From Mesorhizobium sp. YC-39 (GTDB lineage: Bacteria > Pseudomonadota > Alphaproteobacteria > Rhizobiales > Rhizobiaceae): DNA of 64,000 nucleotides. Location: positions 1 through 64,000 of the forward strand of contig NZ_JAOWPS010000005.1 in NCBI RefSeq assembly GCF_025753795.1, given 5' to 3'. A model generated the notes under the pieces. It did not search any database and had not been told where the DNA came from. It saw only the letters and a list, made by a program, of their open reading frames with translations. Below, one piece after another: positions 36,627 through 45,150 of the stretch (within the stretch, counting starts at the first letter, position 1; each line of letters starts with the position of its first letter). The position numbers and the translations under genes are program-made.

Positions 36627-37288
36627 CACAGCATCATGGATCGCCAGTCGATGTGCTCGACGCACGCGAAGTGGCCTATGAAATAAAAGGCGATTTCCTC
36701 GAAGTCTGCGACTGCTTCACCATATGCCCGTGCTGGGTCGGGCGGAGTCCCGATGAAGGCCGATGCACAGGTGTTTTTGCCTGGGTAATCAACAAGGGCA
36801 AGATCGATGGGACGGATGTGTCCGGCCACAGCGTGGTGAGTGTCTCAACACATGAGGGGCATCGCGAAAATTCCCAACAGCGCGTCATGCTCTTCGTCGA
36901 CGATGACGCGAGCGATCGCGAAATGGCGGTCCTCGCCGGCGTCTTCAGCGGTAAGTCGGGCGGCCCGCTTGCCGAACTTTCCCGCCTTCTCGGCGAACTC
37001 CTCCTGGTTCAGCGCACCAGCATCGACGTCTCTTTCTCGGGTCGTCAGGCGACACTCACTGTGGGCCGGCTCATCGAAGCGGAGGGTGCAACGCTGGTCG
37101 GTTCGACCGGTGAGGTGACGACCCTTTCACATGCCCGGCTTTCCACCGTTCTGGGCGAAACGGCGGAGGTTGGCGTGACACGACGGTTCAAGGTCGGGCT
37201 GCCGGCATACGGCATGGACTGCGACCTGAAGGGCCGGAGCGCGATGCGAGGGTCCTTCCACTACGCCCACAAGCCCGCGTCGAAATGA
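36623..37288 (+). CDS. DUF1326 protein
   Basis: 221 aa. The characteristic N-terminal segment reads YEIKGDFLEVCDCFTICPCW (about 15-34), where three closely spaced Cys are a likely metal-binding site. A beta-rich domain follows. The C-terminus ends in HYAHKPASK. Start and stop both overlap neighbouring genes by 4 nt, so the three genes are translationally coupled. DUF1326 has no established function. Frequent pairing with DUF2182 suggests a shared role, perhaps metal delivery to the tyrosinase. Confidence 0.85.
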   Translation: MTQHHGSPVDVLDAREVAYEIKGDFLEVCDCFTICPCWVGRSPDEGRCTGVFAWVINKGKIDGTDVSGHSVVSVSTHEGHRENSQQRVMLFVDDDASDREMAVLAGVFSGKSGGPLAELSRLLGELLLVQRTSIDVSFSGRQATLTVGRLIEAEGATLVGSTGEVTTLSHARLSTVLGETAEVGVTRRFKVGLPAYGMDCDLKGRSAMRGSFHYAHKPASK

Positions 37289-38040
37289 CCACGCAACGTC
37301 TCTTCCTGCCGCTTGGCGTTTTGGCGTTGGCCGGCGTGAGTTTGCTTGTGCTGCAGTTTGGCCAGACCGCCGGGTGGATCCAGCATGGCGCCAGACCGCC
37401 CCTCCTGCCGGTGCTGAACTGGGGCGTGCTGTTTGTCGCCAGCTGGACGCTGATGACCGGAGCGATGATGCTGCCCTCGTCGGTGCCTTTTCTGCGGGCC
37501 GCCGATCGCCTGGCGGGGACCGCGGTTTTGCTCGGGGCAGGCCTCGGCTTCACTCTCGCCTGGGTGGCGGCTGGTGCGGCGATCTGGGCCATGCTTTGGA
37601 TAACGAGCCCACTCCTTGCCGGACTGAGGCCTGGGCAAGCCGAGTGGATCGCCGGGGCGACGCTGACGCTTGCCGCGCTTTATCAACTCAGCCCGGTGGC
37701 AAACAGCTGCCAGCAAGCCTGCGCTCAGCCCTTCGGCGTGATAGCCAGGCATTGGCGGGGCGAGAGCAAACTGTCCGAGAGCGTCGTGGCTGGCCTCGAC
37801 TATGGCGCCCATTGCATCGGCTGCTGCATACCCATGATCGCCCTCATGCTCGTCGTCGGTATGAGCGACGTTTTCTGGATCGTGGCGCTGGGCGTGCTGA
37901 TGATCGCGTTGAAACACCCGGCGATCGGTCCATGGCTACGCCTGCCCCTCGCCGGTGTGCTCGCTGGAATGGGTATCGCCATCGCTGTCGGCGCCTGGAC
38001 CGTTCCGCTCCACGCGCTGCGCTTATTGTGCTCGTCCTGA
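37285..38040 (+). CDS. DUF2182 integral membrane protein (predicted metal-binding)
   Basis: 251 aa with six or seven membrane helices. The family signature TGAMMLPSSVPFLRA lies in the third helix region (about 55-70). QQACAQPFG and YGAHCIGCCIPMIALM (about 175-190) provide cysteine, histidine and methionine residues suited to copper binding. It is annotated by family as a predicted metal-binding membrane protein. With a copper oxidase two genes upstream, copper import or loading is a reasonable inference. Confidence 0.85.
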   Translation: MTTQRLFLPLGVLALAGVSLLVLQFGQTAGWIQHGARPPLLPVLNWGVLFVASWTLMTGAMMLPSSVPFLRAADRLAGTAVLLGAGLGFTLAWVAAGAAIWAMLWITSPLLAGLRPGQAEWIAGATLTLAALYQLSPVANSCQQACAQPFGVIARHWRGESKLSESVVAGLDYGAHCIGCCIPMIALMLVVGMSDVFWIVALGVLMIALKHPAIGPWLRLPLAGVLAGMGIAIAVGAWTVPLHALRLLCSS

Positions 38041-38157
38041 AGTCGGCATGGTCCGCAGTTTGACCACGGCCGCGGAGCGATCAACGCCCCCGATGCCGAG
38101 AGCCTGTCGATCCGATCTGTCAAATTCCGCGACTACGGCGTGGCGCCATCGAACTTG

Positions 38158-38856
38158 TCAGGCCGAAGCGCGCACATTGTGCTTGCGCTTCATGAAATCC
38201 TTGGCCGTCTCGACCGCCACCGCCGCGTCGCGGCAATAGGCATCGGCGCCCACCGCCTTGCCGAATTCCTCGTTGAGCGGCGCGCCGCCGACCAGCACGA
38301 CGTAGTCGTCGCGGATGCCCTTTTCCTTCATCGTATCGATGACGACCTTCATATAGGGCATGGTCGTGGTCAGCAGCGCCGACATGCCGATAATGTCGGG
38401 TTGGTGCTGCTCGATGGCGTCCAGGTATTTCTCGACCGCATTGTTGATGCCGAGGTCGATGACGTCGAAGCCGGCGCCTTCCATCATCATGCCGACAAGG
38501 TTCTTGCCGATGTCGTGGATGTCGCCCTTGACGGTGCCGATCACCATCTTGCCCTGCTTCGGCGCGCCGGTGGCGGCAAGCAGCGGACGCAGGATGAACA
38601 TGCCCGCTTTCATCGCGTTGGCGGACAGCAGCACTTCGGGAACGAACAGAATGCCGTCGCGAAAATCCTCGCCGACGATGCGCATGCCTTCGACCAGCGC
38701 CTCGGTCAGCACCTTGTAAGGCGCCCAGCCGCGCTCGAGCAGGATCTGGGTTCCTTCCTCGATCTCTTCCTTCAACCCGTCATAAAGGTCGTCGTGCATC
38801 TGCTGCACGAGTTCCTCGTCGGAAAGCTCGGAAAGGATGATCTCGTCGTCGGCCAT
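38158..38856 (-). CDS. Corrinoid (methyl-accepting) protein, MtbC/MtgC-like
   Basis: 232 aa. Residues 10-95 form the methionine-synthase-type cap helices and residues 100-232 the B12-binding Rossmann domain. The DxHxxG motif is GDIHDIG (Asp112, His114, Gly117), whose His is the lower ligand of base-off cobalamin; SALLTT and VGGAPLNEE complete the site. The start at 38856 (MADDEIILSELSDEELVQQM) gives an unusually acidic N-terminus. It is the only corrinoid protein in the window, so both MttB paralogues may use it. It is divergent from mttB at 39148. Confidence 0.93.
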   Translation of the reverse strand: MADDEIILSELSDEELVQQMHDDLYDGLKEEIEEGTQILLERGWAPYKVLTEALVEGMRIVGEDFRDGILFVPEVLLSANAMKAGMFILRPLLAATGAPKQGKMVIGTVKGDIHDIGKNLVGMMMEGAGFDVIDLGINNAVEKYLDAIEQHQPDIIGMSALLTTTMPYMKVVIDTMKEKGIRDDYVVLVGGAPLNEEFGKAVGADAYCRDAAVAVETAKDFMKRKHNVRASA

Positions 38857-39147
38857 TTTTTCTCGGGCTCCTTGCCGCGTGGGATAATCACGGCAGCTCA
38901 AAAATATTGCGTCAATACCTAACCCGTGAGGGCCGCTTGTCCATAGCTGATTTGCGACTTCCCGCAAAAGGAAAGCGACCGCAAATCTATTGGAATTCTT
39001 GTCGATTTTGCGACAGGCGTTGGCGCTGGCGAGCCGTTTCGAATAGGGTGCATGGCTACGATCCGGCCAGAAGCTGCAGTATGCGGCCGCAACGGATTTC
39101 TGGCCGGAACAGAATTCAGGCCGGAACAGATTTAGGGAAGAACGATC
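38857..39147. promoter_or_regulatory. Divergent control region of the corrinoid protein and MttB genes
   Basis: A 291-bp region. It contains TATTG-N3-CAATA (38907-38919), an inverted GATTTGCG / CGCAAATC pair (38949-38956 and 38980-38987) and three tandem 17-bp repeats close to mttB. Promoters were not assigned. The 20-bp palindrome found at bmt is not present here. Confidence 0.6.
39085..39135 (+). repeat. Three tandem 17-bp repeats directly upstream of mttB
   Basis: Units GGCCGCAACGGATTTCT, GGCCGGAACAGAATTCA and GGCCGGAACAGATTTAG follow each other without gaps. The last base pairs run into the AGGGAAG ribosome-binding site (39134-39140). They could be an activator array or fold in the 5' leader. 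Confidence 0.75.
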
Positions 39148-40722
39148 ATGAGTGAGAACGCGCCAGTCGATCAGGAAGCGTCAAACGCCCGACGTGGCCG
39201 CGCTGCCAGCGGCGGTGCTGCTGCCCGGCGGGCGGCGCGCTCGGGCGGCGGCCCCGGCACCCAGCTCACCTACATCAAGCGCAAGATCAACGTCTATGAA
39301 GTGCTGGACGAGGAAGGGCTGGCGCTGATCGAGAAGAACACCGATACGGTGCTGGAGGAGATCGGTATCATCTTTCGCGACGACGCCGAAGCACTGCAGC
39401 TGTGGAAAGAGGCCGGCGCCGACGTCAAGGGCGAGCGCGTGCACTTCCCCAAAGGCCTCTGCCGCTCGCTGTTGAAGACCGCGCCGTCCGTCTATACCCA
39501 ACATGCCCGCAATGCGGACCGCTCGGTGCAGGTCGGCGGCAACGCCACGGTGTTCGCGCCGGTCTATGGGCCGCCCTTCGTGCGCGACCTCGACGGCGTC
39601 CGGCGCTATGCGACGATCGAGGATTTCCGCAATTTCGTGAAGCTCGCCTATATGGCGCCGTCGATCCACCATTCGGGCGGTACTGTGTGCGAGCCGGTCG
39701 ACGTGCCGGTCAACAAGCGCCATCTCGACATGGTCTATTCGCACATCAAATATTCGGACAAGCCGTTCATGGGCTCGGTGACCGCGCCGGAGCGTGCCGA
39801 AGACACGGTGGCGATGGCCAAGATCGTGTTCGGCGACGATTTCGTCGAGAACAACACGGTGCTGACCAGCCTGATCAATGCCAATTCGCCGATGGTGTTC
39901 GACGAGACGATGCTGGGCGCGCTGAAGGTCTATTCGCGCCACAACCAGGCCTGCATCGTGACGCCATTCATCCTCGCCGGCGCGATGAGCCCGGTGACGG
40001 TCGCCGGCACGCTGACGCAGGTTCTGGCCGAGGTGCTGGCCGGCGCATCGTTCACGCAGTTGATCCGGCCGGGCGCGCCGGTGCTGTTCGGCACTTTCGC
40101 CTCGTCGATCTCGATGCAGTCGGGCGCGCCGACCTTCGGCACGCCGGAACCGTCGCTGGTCTCCTATGGCGCGGCGCAGCTCGCGCGCCGGCTTGGCCTG
40201 CCGTTCCGCACCGGCGGCTCGTTGTGCGCCTCGAAGATACCGGACGCGCAGGCGGCCTATGAGAGCGCCAACACGCTGAACTCGACAATCCTTGCCGGCA
40301 CCAATTTCGTGCTCCACTCGGCCGGCTGGCTCGAGGGCGGGCTCGCCTCCTGTTACGAAAAATTCATGATGGACATCGACCAGCTCGGCATGACGCAGAA
40401 GTTTTCGGAGGGCGTCGACCTGTCGGAGAACGGCCAGGCGATGGACGCCATCCGCCAGGTCGGTCCCGGCAGTCACTATCTCGGCTGCGATCACACCCAG
40501 GCCAATTTCCAGACCGCCTTCTACCGTTCCAACATCGCCGACAACAATTCCTACGAGCAGTGGCTCGCCGAAGGCGAGAAGACCGCGCCGCAGCGGGCCA
40601 ACGAACTCGCCCGCCGCTGGCTGGAAAGCTACGAGGCGCCGTATCTCGATCCGGGCATCGATGACGGTCTGAAGGACTTCATCGCCACGAAGAAGGCGTC
40701 GATGGCCGACGCCTTCACGTGA
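39148..40722 (+). CDS. MttB-family (COG5598) quaternary amine:corrinoid methyltransferase, paralogue 1
   Basis: 524 aa, with AGGGAAG 7 nt before the ATG. It is a full-length MttB-superfamily TIM barrel: VFAPVYGPPFVRDLDGVRRY, SIHHSGGTVCEP, INANSPMVFDETML, ILAGAMSPVTVAGTLTQVLA, GAPTFGTPEP and HSAGWLEGGLASCYEKF. No in-frame amber codon occurs, so it is of the non-pyrrolysine type, as is MtgB of Desulfitobacterium (glycine betaine) and MtpB (proline betaine). It should transfer one methyl from a betaine-like quaternary amine to the corrinoid protein encoded divergently. The first 40 residues are an Arg/Ala/Gly-rich tail not needed for the fold. The substrate cannot be told from sequence. Confidence 0.88.
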   Translation: MSENAPVDQEASNARRGRAASGGAAARRAARSGGGPGTQLTYIKRKINVYEVLDEEGLALIEKNTDTVLEEIGIIFRDDAEALQLWKEAGADVKGERVHFPKGLCRSLLKTAPSVYTQHARNADRSVQVGGNATVFAPVYGPPFVRDLDGVRRYATIEDFRNFVKLAYMAPSIHHSGGTVCEPVDVPVNKRHLDMVYSHIKYSDKPFMGSVTAPERAEDTVAMAKIVFGDDFVENNTVLTSLINANSPMVFDETMLGALKVYSRHNQACIVTPFILAGAMSPVTVAGTLTQVLAEVLAGASFTQLIRPGAPVLFGTFASSISMQSGAPTFGTPEPSLVSYGAAQLARRLGLPFRTGGSLCASKIPDAQAAYESANTLNSTILAGTNFVLHSAGWLEGGLASCYEKFMMDIDQLGMTQKFSEGVDLSENGQAMDAIRQVGPGSHYLGCDHTQANFQTAFYRSNIADNNSYEQWLAEGEKTAPQRANELARRWLESYEAPYLDPGIDDGLKDFIATKKASMADAFT

Positions 40723-40816
40723 AAGGAGCCCGAGTCAGGCGGGGCTAAAGTCGCCAACATCATTCACAAGGAAGTCTGGCGGAGCGCCTTCTCCGACCCG
40801 GACAAGAAGGGATGAT

Positions 40817-41491
40817 TTGCGCGGCCGGATCGAAAGCATCGCAGCAGCGCTGGCCCGTGACGGCCTGATCCTTCGCGGCGGCTTCAATTTTGCCGATGGA
40901 GAGGAGGCAACTCCCGGCCTCTCCGGCGCAAAATCCGTGCTGCTGGTGGGGCAGGCGGGCGCCGCACCTTGGCCGCATTTCCTGCGCTGGCGCGAACGGC
41001 AAGCGCAGGCCATCGCCAATCCGCTCGACACATGGTCGCGCGAGGTGATCGGCGCGGTGGCGCAGGATTTTGGCGCGCGGGCGGTCTCGCCTTCGGACAA
41101 GCCCTATCTGCCGTTCCAGCAGTGGGCGATGCGGGCGGAGGGACTGAAGCCGTCGCCGCTGGGCATCCTCATGCACCCGCTATACGGGCTCTGGCACGCC
41201 TATCGCGGCGCGCTGCTGTTCGAGGATGAGATTTCGGCTCGGCCGGCTGAAGTGGCGATACACCTTTGCGATGCATGTGTCGAAAAACCTTGCCTGAAAT
41301 CCTGCCCGGTCGAGGCTTATTCAACCAAAGGATTCGCCTATCAGTCCTGTCTTGGGCATGTGCGCGGACCGAATGGCGAACCTTGCCGCACCGGCGGCTG
41401 TCTCGACCGTAACGCCTGTCCCTATGGGACTGCCTACCGCTACCCGGCCGAAGTGCAGGCATTTCATATGGCGGCGTTCGCGGCTCTCTAG
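40817..41491 (+). CDS. Cysteine-rich Fe-S (ferredoxin-like) protein
   Basis: 224 aa from a TTG start with AAGGGA upstream; no in-frame ATG exists before the conserved region. The C-terminal third has CDACVEKPCLKSCPVEAYS and, further on, CLGHVRGPNGEPC ... GGCLDRNACPYG, enough cysteines for two 4Fe-4S clusters. The N-terminal two thirds are ferredoxin-unrelated and may be a QueG/iron-sulphur reductase-like fold; no family is certain. It follows mttB by 94 nt on the same strand and is a plausible electron donor for corrinoid reactivation. That role is inference. Confidence 0.7.
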   Translation: MRGRIESIAAALARDGLILRGGFNFADGEEATPGLSGAKSVLLVGQAGAAPWPHFLRWRERQAQAIANPLDTWSREVIGAVAQDFGARAVSPSDKPYLPFQQWAMRAEGLKPSPLGILMHPLYGLWHAYRGALLFEDEISARPAEVAIHLCDACVEKPCLKSCPVEAYSTKGFAYQSCLGHVRGPNGEPCRTGGCLDRNACPYGTAYRYPAEVQAFHMAAFAAL

Positions 41492-41595
41492 CCCGTCATG
41501 CAATCCAGCACGAAGTGTTGACCTGACACAGGGAAACGTCTTGCCCTGCCGGCCCGCCGGGCTATGTATCGCGCGGCAATTGAATGGAGCGGGCC

Positions 41596-42293
41596 ATGGC
41601 GAAGCAGGACATTCAGATCACGACCAGGGACGGCATCGCCAAAGCCGGACTGTTCCGCTCGGCTGCGACCACGGCCGGCATCATCCTCTACATGGACGCC
41701 TTCGGCCCGCGACCGGCGCTCGACGGCATGGCCGAGCGGCTGGCGGGCGAGGGCTATGCGGTGCTGGTGCCGGACCTCTTCTACCGCAACGCGCCCTATG
41801 GTCCATTCGACGCCAAGACCGGATGGCGCTGGTCAGCGGCACGACGCAGGAGATGACCATCAGCGACAGCGGCGCGTTTCTCGACGCGCTGGCTGCCGAG
41901 GGCGTCACCGGACCGGTCGGCACAGTCGGCTATTGCATGGGCGGCGCGCGCGCACTGAACGCTGCCGCCTCCTATCCTGAAAGGATAAAAGCCGCCGCCA
42001 GTTTCCATGGCGGCAATCTGGCCAGCGACGCCGCCGACAGTCCGCACCGCAAGGCGGCGTCGATCAAAGCAAGGGTCTATGTCGGCACGGCGGGCGTTGA
42101 CGGAAGTTTTCCGCCAGAGCAGTCGGCGCGGCTGGCCGAAGCGCTCAGGGCGGGCGGAATCGACCACACACTCGAAAATTATGTCGGCATGGCGCATGGC
42201 TGGTGCGTGCCGGACCACAGCGCCTTCGATGCGACCGGCGCCGAGCGTCACTGGAAGCGGCTGACCACGCTGTTTGCCGAGACGCTGGGGTAG
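41596..42293 (+). pseudogene. Dienelactone hydrolase family gene, frameshifted
   Basis: The N-terminal part (from MAKQDIQITTRDGIAKAG at 41596, GGAG upstream) reads in one frame to about 41820 (FDAKT). The rest continues in another frame from about 41823 (MALVSGTTQEMTISDSG) to the stop at 42293. Between them the usual 10-or-so residues are missing, so the lesion is a small deletion of 3n+1 nt rather than a single-base slip. The catalytic Cys (GYCMGGAR) and His (GMAHGW) are in the second frame. Unless the deletion is an assembly error, the protein is not made intact. Confidence 0.75.
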
Positions 42294-42380
42294 GGCGCCG
42301 ACGGTCACTGTCTGACCACCCTTCCAAAAAAATCTTTCCATCGCCCAAGGAATCGCCACTAGCCTTCGTCCAACAGGCAA

Positions 42381-42944
42381 ATGATGGCGATGATGCTGGA
42401 TGAAAGCGAAGCCTCCGACGCCGAATTGATCGAGCGGGCGAAGGACGGAGACAGGGGTGCCTTCGGCAAATTGCTCGAAAGGCACTATGGCTTCGTCTAT
42501 CGCGCCGCCTATCGCTGGTGCGGGAAAAAGGCCGACGCCGAGGACATCGCCCAGGAAGTCTGCGTCCGGCTCGGCCGGGCGATCCGCGACTATCATGGCA
42601 GCGGTGCCTTCACGACCTGGCTCTACACCATGACGCTGAATGCGGCGCGCGACATGATGCGCAAGACCGCCCGCGAGACGGTCAAGACCGAAGCCTATGG
42701 CGCCTACGCGCTGATCTCGGGAGAGGCGCCGGCCGAGCCGGAAGATCCGGCCGAGGCGCTTTGGGCGGCGGTGCGCAAGCTGCCGGACAAGCAGCGCGAC
42801 GCGGTGCTTCTGGTTTATGGCGAAGGGCTCAGCCACGCAGCCGCCGCCGAGGCGATGGCGATCTCGGAGACGACGGTTTCCTGGCACATCCATGAAGCGA
42901 AAAAACGGCTGAAGACGTTGATGCGTTCAGCCGGGGAAGTGTGA
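42381..42944 (+). CDS. ECF-type RNA polymerase sigma factor
   Basis: 187 aa. Sigma-70 region 2 is visible as LLERHYGFVYRAAYRWCG ... DAEDIAQEVCVRL (about 30-70). Region 4 is visible as LPDKQRDAVLLVYGEGLSHA ... MAISETTVSWHIHEAKKRL (about 130-180). Several ATGs lie at the start; 42381 is the first. It overlaps or abuts the following membrane vWA gene, whose N-terminal cytoplasmic segment may act as its anti-sigma. Confidence 0.9.
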   Translation: MMAMMLDESEASDAELIERAKDGDRGAFGKLLERHYGFVYRAAYRWCGKKADAEDIAQEVCVRLGRAIRDYHGSGAFTTWLYTMTLNAARDMMRKTARETVKTEAYGAYALISGEAPAEPEDPAEALWAAVRKLPDKQRDAVLLVYGEGLSHAAAAEAMAISETTVSWHIHEAKKRLKTLMRSAGEV

Positions 42945-42946
42945 CC

Positions 42947-45025
42947 ATGGTCGACGACAACGAACTCAACAGGCTGCGCGACGCAGCTGTACCGGCGCCG
43001 GACACCGACGCGAAGGCGCGTGCCTTCGAGGCCGCCATGCGCGCCTACGACATGGACGAAAAAATTGACACCGTCGCCCAAGGATCGGCGAACGGGCTTC
43101 GTCTCACAGAGCGAGCACAAAAGCTCTGGAGCGAAATCATGCCAAAGAAACTCTTCGCCACGCCGGCTATTGCCGGGCTCGTCGCCCTGCCGATCGCCGG
43201 ATACGCCACCATTTATATGCTGCAGGAGCAGTCGCTCCACTCCAGTGGGGGCGGGAAGATCACCGAAACGCTGGCCGACAAACCAGCCACAGTGAAGCCG
43301 CTGACGGTAGCCGAGCCCGAAAAGCAGAAGAAAGCCGACACTGACAGCGAAAGCCGCGACGCGACCGAGGCGCTCGCCGCGCCGGCCTCGCCGCCGAAGG
43401 CCGAGGCACCGGCCACGACAGAGTACGCAACATTGCCGGCTCGAAAGCAGGCGCCTGCGCCGGCGCCCAGCAGGGGTTTTGCGCTGGATGGCGGTGCCAA
43501 TGGCGCCGCGCAGGCCGGCCGCATGCCCGGCGCCGAATCCAAGCTGATGGTGCAGCCGCAGGCCATGCCGGCCGACCAGATGCTGCCGCCTGAGCAAAAC
43601 CGCGACCGCGTCGAGGATTTCAAGACCAATCCGGTGCGTGCAGCGCTTGAAGACCCGGTCTCGACCTTCTCGATCGACGTCGACACGGCATCCTATTCCT
43701 TCGTGCGGCGCTCGCTGAAGGAAGGTGCTTTGCCGCAGGCCGACACGGTCCGCGTCGAGGAGATGATCAACTACTTCCCCTATGACTGGAAGGGGCCGGA
43801 CACTGCCTCGACGCCGTTCAACTCGACGGTCAGCGTCATGCCGACGCCGTGGAACGAGCACACCAAGTTGATGCATGTCGCCATCAAGGGTTTCGACGTG
43901 AAGCCCGCCGAGCAGCCCAAGGCCAATCTGGTCTTCCTGATCGACGTCTCGGGGTCGATGAACGAGCAGGACAAGCTGCCGCTCCTGCAGTCGGCCTTCC
44001 GCCTGCTGGTCAGCAAGCTGAAGCCCGACGACACTGTCTCGATCGTCACCTATGCGGGTGACGCAGGCACCGTTCTCGAACCGACCAAGGTCTCGGAGAA
44101 GGACAAGATCCTCAATGCCATCGACACTTTGAGGCCGGGCGGCTCGACGGCCGGCGAGGCGGGCATCAAGGAGGCTTACCGGCTGGCGCAGAAGTCCTTC
44201 GTTAAGGACGGGGTCAATCGGGTGATGCTGGCCACGGATGGCGACTTCAATGTCGGCCAGACCGACGATGACGACCTGAAGCGGCTGATCGAGCAGGAGC
44301 GCAAGACCGGCGTGTTCCTGTCGGTGTTCGGCTTCGGCCGTGGCAATCTGAACGACCAGATGATGCAGACCATTGCGCAGAACGGCAACGGCACGGCCGC
44401 CTATATCGACACTTTGGCCGAGGCCGAGAAGGTTCTGATCGAAGACGCGTCCTCGACGCTGTTCACCATCGCCAAGGACGTGAAGATCCAGGTCGAATTC
44501 AACCCGAACAAGGTCTCGGAATACCGGCTTATCGGCTATGAGACCCGCGCCTTGAACCGCGAGGATTTCAACAATGACCGCGTCGATGCCGGCGAGATCG
44601 GCTCGGGCCATTCGGTCACCGCGATCTACGAAATCACGCCGAAGGGCAGCGGCGGCGAACAGATCGATCCGCTGCGCTACGGCCAGGCTTCGGTGAACAA
44701 TGGCGGGGTCGCCAACGCCGACGAATATGCCTTCGTCAAGATCCGCTACAAGCTGCCGAACGAGGATGTCTCGAAGCTGATCACCACGCCGGTGACTTCA
44801 GCCAATGAAGTCTCGTCCTTCGACCAGGCCAGCATCGATCAGCGTTTCTCCGTCGCCGTCGCGGCCTTCGGCCAGAAGCTGCGCGACGAGGATGCGACGG
44901 CGAAGTTCGGCTACGACAAGATTGTCGAGATTGCCACTGCCGCCCGGGGAGCCGACCCGTTCGGGTACAGGTCCGAGTTCCTCTCGCTTGTGCGCCTTGC
45001 CTCGGCGCTGGGCGGCAATCGGTAG
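42947..45025 (+). CDS. Membrane-anchored vWA protein (YfbK-like), possible anti-sigma/sensor
   Basis: 692 aa. The start ATG at 42947 has GGGGAAG at 7-nt spacing; a GTG at 42941 overlapping the sigma stop is the alternative. Residues 1-65 are a charged cytoplasmic segment, then one membrane helix (about 70-92, FATPAIAGLVALPIAGYATI). A Pro/Ala/Lys-rich linker and an N-terminal YfbK-type region (VSTFSIDVDTASYSFVRRSL) lead to a vWA domain with MIDAS DVSGSMN and the C-terminal DUF3520-like domain. The sigma/vWA pair is translationally adjacent, suggesting that the cytoplasmic N-terminus controls the sigma factor. Confidence 0.85.
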   Translation: MVDDNELNRLRDAAVPAPDTDAKARAFEAAMRAYDMDEKIDTVAQGSANGLRLTERAQKLWSEIMPKKLFATPAIAGLVALPIAGYATIYMLQEQSLHSSGGGKITETLADKPATVKPLTVAEPEKQKKADTDSESRDATEALAAPASPPKAEAPATTEYATLPARKQAPAPAPSRGFALDGGANGAAQAGRMPGAESKLMVQPQAMPADQMLPPEQNRDRVEDFKTNPVRAALEDPVSTFSIDVDTASYSFVRRSLKEGALPQADTVRVEEMINYFPYDWKGPDTASTPFNSTVSVMPTPWNEHTKLMHVAIKGFDVKPAEQPKANLVFLIDVSGSMNEQDKLPLLQSAFRLLVSKLKPDDTVSIVTYAGDAGTVLEPTKVSEKDKILNAIDTLRPGGSTAGEAGIKEAYRLAQKSFVKDGVNRVMLATDGDFNVGQTDDDDLKRLIEQERKTGVFLSVFGFGRGNLNDQMMQTIAQNGNGTAAYIDTLAEAEKVLIEDASSTLFTIAKDVKIQVEFNPNKVSEYRLIGYETRALNREDFNNDRVDAGEIGSGHSVTAIYEITPKGSGGEQIDPLRYGQASVNNGGVANADEYAFVKIRYKLPNEDVSKLITTPVTSANEVSSFDQASIDQRFSVAVAAFGQKLRDEDATAKFGYDKIVEIATAARGADPFGYRSEFLSLVRLASALGGNR

Positions 45026-45097
45026 TGGCGATGACGGCCGGGTTCCTTCAGATGGGGTCGTTCTGATAGGGGAAACCGGCCCACGGGCGGGTGAGGC

Positions 45098-45130
45098 AGG
45101 CCGGCAGGGGAAACCTTGCCGGCCTTTTTT
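45098..45130 (+). terminator. Terminator after the sigma/vWA operon
   Basis: Stem GGCCGGCA / TGCCGGCC (45099-45106 with 45117-45124) followed by TTTTTT. It lies between the vWA gene and the convergent bmt gene. Confidence 0.88.
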
Positions 45131-45150
45131 CAACCGGGCCACGAACCGCG

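Noticed and set aside
38857..39147. Cobalamin riboswitch upstream of the corrinoid/MttB genes
   Set aside because: No B12-box-like GCC-ACTG element or suitable leader length was seen; the region is dominated by short repeats.
39148..40722. Pyrrolysine-type MttB with in-frame amber codon
   Set aside because: The reading frame is open throughout without TAG, and paralogue 2 is also open. Both are non-pyrrolysine members.
42350..42372. ECF-type promoter (GGAATC ... CGTC) before the sigma gene, suggesting autoregulation
   Set aside because: The spacing between the two elements is about 12 bp, shorter than the 16-17 bp usual for ECF promoters.
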